Shown piece after piece: positions 33,012 to 42,423 of a stretch of DNA of 64,000 nucleotides. The notes beneath the pieces were generated by a model. That model ran no database searches and was not told where the DNA came from. It was given only the letters and a program-made list of their open reading frames with translations. The stretch is taken from NCBI GenBank assembly GCA_030549205.1, contig JAUKTV010000023.1:62001-126000 (forward strand). Direction: 5' to 3'. Origin of the DNA: Apiosordaria backusii. Taxonomy: Eukaryota > Ascomycota > Sordariomycetes > Sordariales > Lasiosphaeriaceae. Within the stretch, counting starts at the first letter, position 1. Each line of letters begins with the position of its first letter. The translations under genes were made by a program, and so were the position numbers.

Positions 33012-35693
33012 ATGCCTCCGCAACCACACACCACCCACCTCCTCACCTCCTCCTGGAAATTCCAGCGCCAAGGCGACTCTCAATGGCAATCAGTCCCCCA
33101 CCTCCCCAGCGACGTGCACACCGAGCTCATCAACTCCAACCTCCTCCCCCACCCCTTCCTCGACCTGAACGAGCTCACCACCTCCTGGGTTGCCGAGCAA
33201 ACATGGGTTTACCGCCTCGTCTTCCCCACTCCCGCCGAAGCAACCCAAAACCCTGATGCCGTCATCGACCTTGTCTTTGAAGGGCTGGATACCTTCACCG
33301 CTATCACGCTCAACGGCAAGATAATCAAGAAAACTGACAACATGTTTGTTTCTTGGAGGGTGAATATCAACGAGTTCTTACTTCGCGGGTCAACCAAAGA
33401 AAAAGAGGAAAACGTACTGGATATCACCTTCCACAATGCCCGGGAAAGGGGGTTACAGCTGGTGAAAGATCATCCGGAACATCAGTTTATTGTGCACCAG
33501 ACAGAAGTGAGCAGGGGCCCCGTGAGGAAGGCGCAATATCATTGGGGTTGGGACTGGGGGCCTATTTTGATGACGTGTGGACCTTGGAGGCCGGTAAGGA
33601 TGGAGGTTTATGAGAGTATGATTCAGGAGGTGGTGGTTAATCATGATGTTGACTTGACTGATGGGGGCGAGAGACCAAAGGTGGAAGTTGGGGTTCGGGT
33701 GGGAATTGTTGGGGCGGCGGGATGGGTGGAGGTGGATGCTGTGTTTGAGGGGAGGACAGTGGTGGCTTTCAGGGGAGAGCAAGGGCGGCTGGTTCAGAAT
33801 GGGACAGACCCTGGGGCTTGGGAGTATTCGACGCCCATGGTCAGGTTGGAGGGTCCAAAGCTGTGGTGGCCGAGAGGCTATGGGGCGCAGAATTTGTATG
33901 ATGTGCGGGTGAGGATTTTCGACAAGGAAGGCGGGTCAGTTCTGGCAGAGCACAACCAGAAAATCGGGTTCCGAAAAGCAGAACTAATCCAAGAGTCGGA
34001 TGAATATGGACAGTCGTTTTACTTTCGGATTAATGACGTCGATGTGTTTGCCGCTGGGTCAAACTGGATTCCGGCCGATTCGTTTCTTTCCCAAGTTACC
34101 CCCGAGCGGTACAGGGATTGGATACAGAATGCGGTAGCGGATGGAAATCAAAACATGATCCGTGTATGGGGAGGAGGCGTGTATGAGCCCGACGCATTCT
34201 ACGATGCTTGTGACGAGCTGGGGATTCTGGTATGGCAAGATTTCATGTTTGCCTGCGCCTCCTACCCGACATACCCCGAGTTCTTGGAGTCAGTCGAGAT
34301 GGAAGCAAGACACAACGTTCAACGACTCCGAAACCATCCGTCGATTGTCTTGTGGTGCGGTAGCAACGAAGACTACCAGATTCAAGAGCGATACCAGCTC
34401 GACAATGATCGTTCAGACATGGATCCAGAGTCGTGGCTGAAGAGCTCTTTTCCGGCCAGATACATTTACGAGCAGCTCTTACCCGCCGTGGTAATGGAGG
34501 AGTCACCTAGTCCAAACACACTTTTGTACCACCTCTGCAGCCCTTTTGGAAATGGCGCGTCAACCACTTTGAAAGTCGACCCTACTGTGGGGGACATCCA
34601 CCAGTGGAACCTGTGGCACGGCGACGCAAAACCATTCCAACGGCTGCCCGAAATGGGCGGAAGATTCGTCAGCGAGTTTGGAATGGAGGCCTATCCTCAC
34701 TTTGAGACGGTCCAGAAATTCGTTACTGACCCAAAGGAACTTTACCCTGGGAGCAAGACGCTAGACTTCCACAACAAGGCAATTGGATATGAAAGGAGAC
34801 TGTTAACGTATCTTGGCGAGAACTATCGGCTTGTCTATGACATCAAGGGGTTCATACACCTGACCCAGATCCTGCAAGCGGACTCCATGGCCACGGCCTA
34901 CAAGTCTTGGAGAAGAGACTGGCAGACGCAAGGGGGCAAGGCCAGAAAATGCGGAGGGGTTCTGGTTTGGCAGCTCAATGATTGCTGGCCTACGATTTCG
35001 TGGGCGGTGGTGGATTATTACGGGGTCAAGAAGCCGGCTTGGTACGCGATCAAGCAGGCGCTGGCTCCCATTGCGGTGGGAGTTAGTAGGAAATTCTGGG
35101 ACTGGACGACGAGACCAGCGGACCAATTGTGGAAGAGGGATACAGGGCATGCTGATCCTACGTTGTCGACGAGAAAGGTTGTGTACGATGTGTGGGTATC
35201 CTCTGATGGGACACTTCACCAACAAAGGGATAAAATTGAGGGGACAGTGAAAATCAGGTGCATATCGATTGCCACCGGCAAGGACATCTTGTTTGATTCG
35301 TCAGCATCAAGAACCGTGTTGATTGAGCCGAACCGGGTTACTAATGTTTCCCTGAGTTCGGAGATCAACTGGGAACGGCAACAGGAGGAACCAATTGTGG
35401 TATGCGTTACGCTCTGGATCGACGGGCAAAAAGTAAGCAGTGACATTTCGTGGCCAGATCCTCTGAAGTATCTGGACTTGAGCGAGAGGGGGCTTCACGT
35501 TGAGTATATTGGGCATGACCAAGTGCGGATCTCGGCCGAGAAACCAGTCAAGGGGTTTGTATTCTCGGAAAAAGAGGCAGTCAAGCTGAGTGATAATGGC
35601 TTCGATGTCCTGCCTGGGGAGCCTGTGGTAGTGAAAGTGGAGGGGGCCAAAGCCCAAGAGTTGGAATGGACGTTTGTTGGGCAAGGACAGTGA
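33012..35693 (+). CDS. Beta-mannosidase, GH2 (MndB type, intracellular)
   Basis: Releases mannose from the non-reducing ends of beta-1,4-manno-oligosaccharides, the last step of mannan use. A single exon gives 893 residues, close to the usual length. There is no signal peptide (MPPQPHTTHLLTSSWKFQRQ), which places it with the cytosolic B-type enzymes. The order is an N-terminal jelly-roll (to about 200), an immunoglobulin-like domain and a TIM barrel from about residue 310. The acid/base Glu453 lies in WCGSNEDYQ and the nucleophile Glu555 in VSEFGMEAYP. The barrel motif NMIRVWGGGVYEPDAFYDAC is also typical. Neighbouring genes give no mannan cluster. Confidence 0.95.
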   Translation: MPPQPHTTHLLTSSWKFQRQGDSQWQSVPHLPSDVHTELINSNLLPHPFLDLNELTTSWVAEQTWVYRLVFPTPAEATQNPDAVIDLVFEGLDTFTAITLNGKIIKKTDNMFVSWRVNINEFLLRGSTKEKEENVLDITFHNARERGLQLVKDHPEHQFIVHQTEVSRGPVRKAQYHWGWDWGPILMTCGPWRPVRMEVYESMIQEVVVNHDVDLTDGGERPKVEVGVRVGIVGAAGWVEVDAVFEGRTVVAFRGEQGRLVQNGTDPGAWEYSTPMVRLEGPKLWWPRGYGAQNLYDVRVRIFDKEGGSVLAEHNQKIGFRKAELIQESDEYGQSFYFRINDVDVFAAGSNWIPADSFLSQVTPERYRDWIQNAVADGNQNMIRVWGGGVYEPDAFYDACDELGILVWQDFMFACASYPTYPEFLESVEMEARHNVQRLRNHPSIVLWCGSNEDYQIQERYQLDNDRSDMDPESWLKSSFPARYIYEQLLPAVVMEESPSPNTLLYHLCSPFGNGASTTLKVDPTVGDIHQWNLWHGDAKPFQRLPEMGGRFVSEFGMEAYPHFETVQKFVTDPKELYPGSKTLDFHNKAIGYERRLLTYLGENYRLVYDIKGFIHLTQILQADSMATAYKSWRRDWQTQGGKARKCGGVLVWQLNDCWPTISWAVVDYYGVKKPAWYAIKQALAPIAVGVSRKFWDWTTRPADQLWKRDTGHADPTLSTRKVVYDVWVSSDGTLHQQRDKIEGTVKIRCISIATGKDILFDSSASRTVLIEPNRVTNVSLSSEINWERQQEEPIVVCVTLWIDGQKVSSDISWPDPLKYLDLSERGLHVEYIGHDQVRISAEKPVKGFVFSEKEAVKLSDNGFDVLPGEPVVVKVEGAKAQELEWTFVGQGQ

Positions 35694-36465
35694 ACAACAT
35701 TGCAGGAAAAAGATTCCTTGTCTTTCTCTTGTCAACTTGACGGGGGACCCTTCTAGCCCCCAAAATCATCGGCCTCGCCGTGACTGACTTCAATGCGTGC
35801 AGTAAACATAGTCTTCATTGACGCCGCAATTTGCTCAAGAATATGATGTATCAGTTTCCAAATGTTCCACGACATGCGCCGTATTCCCCGGCCTATGGCG
35901 TCCTCAGGTTTTTGACGGATATCAACATTCATAGAGCTGGGGAAGTACAATAATACAACGTTGATTTGCCTGTGACACTCTATACCACACCGGTTGATAT
36001 CTGGCCCGGCTCGCAGTCTTCGTGTCCTCTTGGATATTGATGGCCTGTGGGTGAAAGTTCCTCGATCCATGACTTTGAAAGCGAGAAACACGAAAGGCAC
36101 AATCATGACTCAGAACGGGGACCAATAGGGGATACTGCCGGTGCATGCTCAGGTCATGCTGTGGAAGTCGTAAATGTGGTCAATGATGAAGGTGGATGCG
36201 GTACCCTTAGACTGGTACATATTGGCTCGATGCTGGAGACAAGAAAGGCTCTGAAATATCCCAGACTGTACGACATGACGACGACGGCGATGGTGGCCTC
36301 TCGCTTGCGTTATAACTTTATCACTTTCTGGGCGCACAACAGAGTGCCCCATGGGGTTGACGATGGTGGCAAACACATGTCGGGCATCGGAGACGCCAAG
36401 GACTTCCCAGTTTCAATAGGACGAATCTCGATGTCTTTCGAGTCAAGCTCACACAAAGGTTTGTT

Positions 36466-36482
36466 CCCCCCCCCCCCCCCCC
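36466..36482. repeat. C17 homopolymer
   Basis: Seventeen consecutive C on the plus strand. Such runs are unstable and their exact length in an assembly is uncertain. Confidence 0.9.
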
Positions 36483-37862
36483 GAAAAGCTTGGAGGTAGT
36501 ATAAGGTGGTATTCTGTGTTGCCGGAACTCCAAGTCTTGTGCCCTTATTGGCCATTTATGCTCAGTACAGTTCGATCGACCGTGACGTATGGGGAGCACA
36601 AGAGAGAACAGACCAATGTAGAACGGTGATGGAGAGGGAAGAGAGAGGAATGGGAGGGGGGGCAGAAGCAGAGCAAGCCTGCATGCATGAGATAGGAAGG
36701 GATGGCGTCCGGCAAGGAGTTTGAAGCATTCGTTGTAACACCACCCATCTCCAGTTTAGCGAGTCAGGGCTCAGGAGTGGAAGGGGAAGAAGAGCAAACA
36801 TTGACGCCACTGGCGGTCTTTCCGGTTGCCCCTCAACGCCCGCTTTTGGCTTTGAACAAGACCAAGGCATGGATGGCGTGGGAGCCATCAGATCATCTCA
36901 TTGCTCACACGTCTTAATCGGCCGCGGCATGGGCGGTACGCAACACTTGCCAGAAGAGGGGGTAGAGCTGATCTTGATTGCTGCCGACCCGGAAGGCAAG
37001 AAAGATGCCGAAGTGCGCGGCCCGTGGCTCGGCTGCCAGTCGAGTGCACGCCCAGAACACACGAAGCCAAGCAACGGGGCACCGAGCCGTGTTACACAGG
37101 ACAGGCAGGCAAACGACCACCCACACCGGGCCATCAGAGATACCACACCATATTGTATAGTCATATGGCCGCGGATTGGTTCCTCGAGCCGGGAAGTGGT
37201 GTCCCTCAAGGCTGAGTTTATCTTTTTTCTCCGCTCTCGACGCTCTTTCACACCTGCATTGCATATGTTGCCCCGCTTTCACTTTGAACCTAAGGCCGTA
37301 TCATTATTGTGTTCTCGTACGGTGTCTCGCCTTGACAACGATGACGGCAGATGCTGGGGACATCGGAACGATAAGGCTCCGTCCATTACCTGGCGATGGG
37401 GGAAGGTCATCGAATCAACCATGCTTTCCCCCTTGCCATGTCTGGATACGTGGGAGTGCATGCATGGATCTAGTTAAAGAACCGGAATATGATGTTGATT
37501 GCTTCCTGCCGTGGTAGCGAACTACCTCCAGGAGTGGAACCGGAGAGAAACGGCCACTGAGCTAACCGCGTGAAGGAATGATGAGGTCGTGCCGTGATAT
37601 TGATGTGATATGTGAGCAGCACAAGTCATTGGTTCTAAACTTGCGATTGTGTAGGAGAAGAGCTGCAGACCCCCCTTGATTGGCTTGGACAAAGTCGTAT
37701 TATGGACGCCACTTGCTTGGGATCAATGTTGGTTCATACATTGGGGATAGGTGACCGATGTAGGAGCCCTTGCATTTCATGATCGGTGCGATTGAGGTTG
37801 CTGCTGGCTCGGGAGTCGGTAGAAAGGGGGACCGGCCACCTGATCATGGGAGACCGCTCGTG

Positions 37863-37870
37863 TATAAATA
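37863..37870 (+). promoter_or_regulatory. TATA box of the metallothionein-like gene
   Basis: TATAAATA about 146 bp before the ATG at 38016, followed by a pyrimidine- and CA-rich leader such as highly expressed fungal genes have. Inferred from motif and position. Confidence 0.6.
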
Positions 37871-38015
37871 TCCAGACTTCTTCGAGGTCCCCTTCCTCTT
37901 GCCTTTCTCTACTTCAGCTTCCCAGCTAAGAGCTTCAGCACCCATATCAGGAACACCCACACAGACACCTCATACAAACACATCAAACGGCAACCGTCCA
38001 CCGCACCTCTTCAAT

Positions 38016-38145
38016 ATGCCTTCTCAGTGTAACTGCACCTCGTGCTCCTGCACCACTTGCGATGGCTGCAAATGCTGCGTGAGTTGCCCTCTATCGTCCA
38101 CGGGTTGGAATGAGGCTGACACCGTGCTTGCTCCAGACCAACTAA
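38016..38145 (+). CDS. Metallothionein-like 23-residue Cys-rich peptide, two exons
   Basis: Very small protein likely to bind copper or zinc in the cytosol. Exon 1 (38016-38078) encodes 21 residues starting MPSQCNCTSC; a 58-nt intron (38079-38136, gtgagt..ccag) follows; exon 2 adds Thr-Asn and TAA. The eight Cys are at 5, 7, 10, 12, 15, 18, 20 and 21, mostly as CxC. There is no aromatic residue or His, as usual in fungal metallothioneins of 22-26 residues. If the intron were kept, the frame would run on to a stop at 38258 as an 81-residue protein with a far less regular tail. A TATA box lies upstream. The identification rests on size, Cys pattern and splice fit. Confidence 0.75.
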
Positions 38146-38435
38146 GTTTTCTGGGTCCCAACGTCACCGGAGAGCGGGATGTGGCCGTCGGTCAGGGAGT
38201 TTATGAAACGGGGTACAGTTGCGGTAATCGACTCTGGGGTTCACGAAGTGTTCCGTAGAAGAGAGAGAGAATGGACAGCTTGTTGGCTTTTGTCTATTAG
38301 TCCACGCACTGCCTTGGTGATGTGATATGCTGCGAAGTAACCATGCTCTATGTGTTTGGGTATCATTCATTGCCTCTCCTGTATACCGAGTCCTCAAATA
38401 TAACTCGGCTGAAATGTTTACATTGGATCAAGATA

Positions 38436-40769
38436 TTATGACCTGGGAACCTTCGTTGGCGCCCAATCAGTCAACCAACCCCGAGCTTTGTTCAGATTCC
38501 CGCCCTCTACCTCCATGGCAGCAATACACCATTCAAGATCCCATACCCCTTCGGCGGCAAGCATCTCGGCCGTCTTCCTCCGGCGTTGTGATGCCTCATC
38601 GACGCAGAAATGCATTTGCTGGCTGTGGTCAGTGATCGCCTCAAGTAGCGGTTTCACTAGCGGTAGCGCAGCCGAAACACTTGTGCCCAGCGTCTCCAGC
38701 CCACGGTTCGCCCGACCTGTTTTACACCACTCGTTTTGACACCATTTCTTTCCACAACCCGTCGTCAGCTGGGTGAGGTAGCGTCTCTCAATCCGGCGGC
38801 GCAACGCTTTTCCTTCTGGGTCATGCATGTTGACGTACAGCGGCGCAAAGCACAGACTGCAAAGCCCCAAATTGTTCCCAGGTCCTTGGCCCATTTGTGT
38901 CCCACCGTTTACTTGGCCTCGAGGTCCAATGCCATGAAGCGTGCGGCCGCAAAGCTCATCTCTGCACAATTCTGGTTTTGGCTTCCTGGCTTTGTCAAGC
39001 TCGTGGTGAGCCACATGGGCAGCCATGTCCCTGAGGCGGACAATAGCACCACAAAGATGACAGTCCGTTGTGCGCCCGCCATCAGCTCTCTCGTGGGCCG
39101 TCAGGCCCGAGAGGACTGTCTCGGCTTCCGAAGATGGGTCGAGCGGGTCACCTTCTTGGGGAACCTCGAGGTGGCAAAACTGACAGAGGATAAGTTTGTG
39201 AGGGCAAATGGTGGTGCAATGGCGGGCCAGTTCTGGTAACGAGGGGAAGGTGAAGGGAGATGATGGACCGCAGGCAGTACAAGTATGAGCAGTGTGCTGG
39301 ACGTAGTCGTGCTTTGCTTTGCTAAGCAAGCTCGAGCCATAGGCGTCCGGATGCACCGGGCAATGCCAATGATCTTCCCATTCCGCTGACTTCTTCTGGA
39401 ACACGCTTTTGCATTGAGGGCAGACAATGTTGTTCCTCAAGCAAAAATTCTCGTGGAGCACAATCGTTTGCTTGGGCACCATCTGAAGACAGTTTTTGCA
39501 TTGTTCTTCATTTGCAGACTTGGGTGGCGAGCTGCTCAGATCGATAGGTACTGTTGCAGAACCTTGTGTATCGGTAGCTTTTGCGCGTAGAGTGTAACTT
39601 GCTGGTACCGATCCGGCGGTGTCTTCGTCAGGAAGGGAGAACCCATGAACAGACACAAGTAAACCTTCAGCGCCCTCGAGCTCAGCATTGGTGGGCTGGA
39701 TGATAATGCGCTTCAAGCCGTCCTTTGGTGAAGAAAAGTCACCAAATATGTGCTCGGAGTCCCTGGGTAGTGCTCGCTGCCGGGCCGACTTTGGGCTGAC
39801 AAAAAGATCGATCTCGTGGTCGCCATGCATTGTTAGCTCGATGACGACGGGTCGAGATTTATCCCATGATGGAAGATCGTAATCAACGTAGTCTCCACTC
39901 AGCACCTGACCGTCAACTTGTTTCCAAATATCTATCGTGTGTCCAACCGAACTCCCAGCAGCCGTTCCTGGCGCACGCTGTGACTTGGCGGCAATCTGAC
40001 GCAGGGTTTCTCGCGCCTGCTCCTCATTTAAGGGCTCGATATCCACTTCCAAATCCGTGTCCACGACACAAATCCCATTTCCTTCTGGCAATAACTTGTC
40101 TACCAGAAACCGAAACTCTTCTCCCTTGACTCCATGAACCGACAAAATCGAGTCCTTCGTAAGTGTGGTGAAGCTTGCGCGAAGTTGCCTTTCCAGCAGG
40201 GATTTCCAGTCGTCGGGATTGTAGCCGGCCTCAAGCGGTCGTAATCTGACGTATGTGCCCTTTGGAAGCTGTTTTGCCTTGACAGTAATTCTCAACCCTT
40301 GTGTGTCTGTCTTGGCAGGCTCATCGTCCGTCAAGCCCACCACCTCATCTCCTGAGGTGTGCAGATCTTGTATTTCCTCATCCTGTATCCCGAGTGCGTC
40401 GACAAGGTAGGGGCTGAGGGCGACCTCATCTTCGTTAGCGGAGAACTCTCGAATTCCAGCGTAAACAGAGTTGCCGTTCTTCTGGTTGACCAGCTGAAAC
40501 ATTAAGGGGTGAGGTAATTGCTGGCTTGTCTCGCGGTACTGCGCACGTTCTCGTCTGGCATCTGATACGGCGTAAGGATTGAAAGGATCGAAGGCGGTGA
40601 ATGTGTGAGAGGTTGAGGGCGTGAAGGTCGAAGGGGCGCGCGCGAGAAGCTGCTCGAGAGCCGACTGTGGGAGCAGAATCTTGTCCCCCTGCAAGCCCTT
40701 AGATTCGATGCTGGACGGATGTGCGATGCGCAGAGATGTTGACCAGTTCAGCTGCTCTGGCTCAGACAT
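38436..40769 (-). CDS. Large Ufd1-domain protein with zinc fingers
   Basis: Member of the fungal group that joins a Ufd1-like N-terminal domain to zinc-binding modules; likely a Cdc48/p97 cofactor or ubiquitin-pathway protein. A single exon gives 777 residues. The N-terminal part (to about 260) has the Ufd1 double-psi barrel pattern: KILLPQSALEQLLAR, PHPLMFQLVNQKNG, and KGTYVRLRPLEAGYNPDDWK. Residues about 420-500 contain TRAF-type CxxC/HxxxC fingers (CKNCLQMVPKQ, CPQCKSVF). The C-terminal part has TGCGKKWCQNEWCKTG, which resembles an AZUL-type zinc domain, and ends with a UBA-like helix set (DLEWCIAAMEVEGGNLNKAR). The Ufd1 family is clear; the exact partner is inferred. Confidence 0.85.
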   Translation of the reverse strand: MSEPEQLNWSTSLRIAHPSSIESKGLQGDKILLPQSALEQLLARAPSTFTPSTSHTFTAFDPFNPYAVSDARRERAQYRETSQQLPHPLMFQLVNQKNGNSVYAGIREFSANEDEVALSPYLVDALGIQDEEIQDLHTSGDEVVGLTDDEPAKTDTQGLRITVKAKQLPKGTYVRLRPLEAGYNPDDWKSLLERQLRASFTTLTKDSILSVHGVKGEEFRFLVDKLLPEGNGICVVDTDLEVDIEPLNEEQARETLRQIAAKSQRAPGTAAGSSVGHTIDIWKQVDGQVLSGDYVDYDLPSWDKSRPVVIELTMHGDHEIDLFVSPKSARQRALPRDSEHIFGDFSSPKDGLKRIIIQPTNAELEGAEGLLVSVHGFSLPDEDTAGSVPASYTLRAKATDTQGSATVPIDLSSSPPKSANEEQCKNCLQMVPKQTIVLHENFCLRNNIVCPQCKSVFQKKSAEWEDHWHCPVHPDAYGSSLLSKAKHDYVQHTAHTCTACGPSSPFTFPSLPELARHCTTICPHKLILCQFCHLEVPQEGDPLDPSSEAETVLSGLTAHERADGGRTTDCHLCGAIVRLRDMAAHVAHHELDKARKPKPELCRDELCGRTLHGIGPRGQVNGGTQMGQGPGNNLGLCSLCFAPLYVNMHDPEGKALRRRIERRYLTQLTTGCGKKWCQNEWCKTGRANRGLETLGTSVSAALPLVKPLLEAITDHSQQMHFCVDEASQRRRKTAEMLAAEGVWDLEWCIAAMEVEGGNLNKARGWLTDWAPTKVPRS

Positions 40770-42423
40770 GTTGAGTAGGTATATCTGGAATTTGTTTGAC
40801 TCTTGGCTGTCGATCGTGGAATGCAGCAGACGGAGGGGAAAGAAAAAAGCAGTTTGTGGTTTAAATTGACTATCGTGTATTATAAACAGAAAATATAAAG
40901 AGGATAGCTACATCAACGGAACAAAATTCGAATGTGATAATATCACCACAAAAAAGCTGATGGCATCAGTCAGCGGTTTCTTGCAGATTCCAAGATCGTC
41001 ATCAGCAAGCTGGAGCCTGTCGGCATTGCCCCCCGCTATAACGGCCCAAGCTCCGAGCAAGCCAATGCGTGGGGCACAAGGTTGGTGCCTGAGGTTTCCA
41101 TGTTTGTCTTGGCATTTAAAGCATCCTGGAGCTGGAAGAAATGGTACAGAGAGTCACGGTGACGACCGAATATGCGGTGGTGGTTCAGAGCTTATCATTT
41201 CGAAGCGGACATGAAGCTCCTGGCTCGAAGTCAGATTCTATCGGGACGTGTCAGTTCCGTGCACAACTTCCAAAAGCGACCCAAAAGCGCTCTCTGCGGT
41301 TCGAGTTGCCTTTGCCCCTGGTCAGTCAACCCCACCTAGGTTGAAGAAGAGTGTGGGGAAGCCCCCGCGGTCGAGAACAGCACCAGACCTGTTCTGGAGA
41401 TGCCGAGCTGGGCCATTGAATGACAGATCCACCGGATTTTCTGCATCGAGTCCTTGGCCAGATCTGGGTGAGATGACAAGCTACGATAAGATAAGAAACA
41501 GGGAAACAGGGCATGTCTGTCACTTCATTTATTCCACTGGTACACGTGTCCCACAGCTTGATGGTGTTTCGTTGCTTCCCTGCTCAGTTGACCTCTTGTT
41601 TCCCATCCACAACCAACGATTCGTGCCGCTTGCCACTGCGAGCTAAGGCAGTGCGACCCGACGTCGTGCGGTGGTTCCAGTCTGCTTCCCCAGACGAGCG
41701 AGACTGGGCGTGGGACGAGGGGGAAGACCACACTGTTTGGGCAAAGAATGTGGTCAGCGCGAGGGGAACACCCCGCTGTGCGTTGGGATTTTTGTCAAGG
41801 TCCCCAGAACCCCAACGCTACGTAAAGCCGGCTAATCACTTGCATGCGACTCTCTGCAACACCTGTTCGGGCCGTTCAGCACTGTCTCGGCCAGCTCCAC
41901 GCTGTCATTTGGCATATTCCAACCCTGGGACGGCCGCGGTGCCAGCTGGCAGATACCCTTCAGCAGCACATTGGTGTGCTTTTTGAAGATCAAGCAATCA
42001 AAACCAACCAAGATCTCGGGCGCAATCCTGCCCTCAATTTAAGCAGCTTGGCGGGAGATGTACGAATAAGGTTATGGACATGGGTATTTGACGCTCGAAC
42101 CGCCCAGCCCTCCCGGCATGGACCCTTGCATCCTTGCTCGAGTGCCCTTGCACCCTGGCTCGATGATCGACCTCTCGTCTCTTGAGCGCGTCTCACTCGG
42201 CCCACATCCGATTTGCAACACGCCGTGACCACCTTGACAGCTTCGCTTGTGCGATCCGGCCTTCCGGACTTAATCGTCCCATTCTGTTTCGTCGTCAGGT
42301 ATAATTATCTCCAGGGCGACCCCACGCTCTTCTGTCTCGAACCCTCCCCCTCTCTGGACCTGTTTCTTTCCACCCTCCTAGTATCCTCAGAATACCAACT
42401 CGACAAGAAGCTTTCAGCCTACG
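40770..42423. other. Intergenic between divergent genes
   Basis: Holds the promoters of the Ufd1-like gene (minus) and the F-box gene (plus). The frames at 41248-41646 and 41513-41986 overlap each other and have no domain. Confidence 0.5.

Larger units (their letters stand above)
35694..38015. other. Intergenic, 2.3 kb, no gene recognised
   Basis: Many short frames overlap on both strands and none has a domain. It contains a C17 homopolymer and, at its right end, the promoter of the metallothionein-like gene. Confidence 0.5.
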
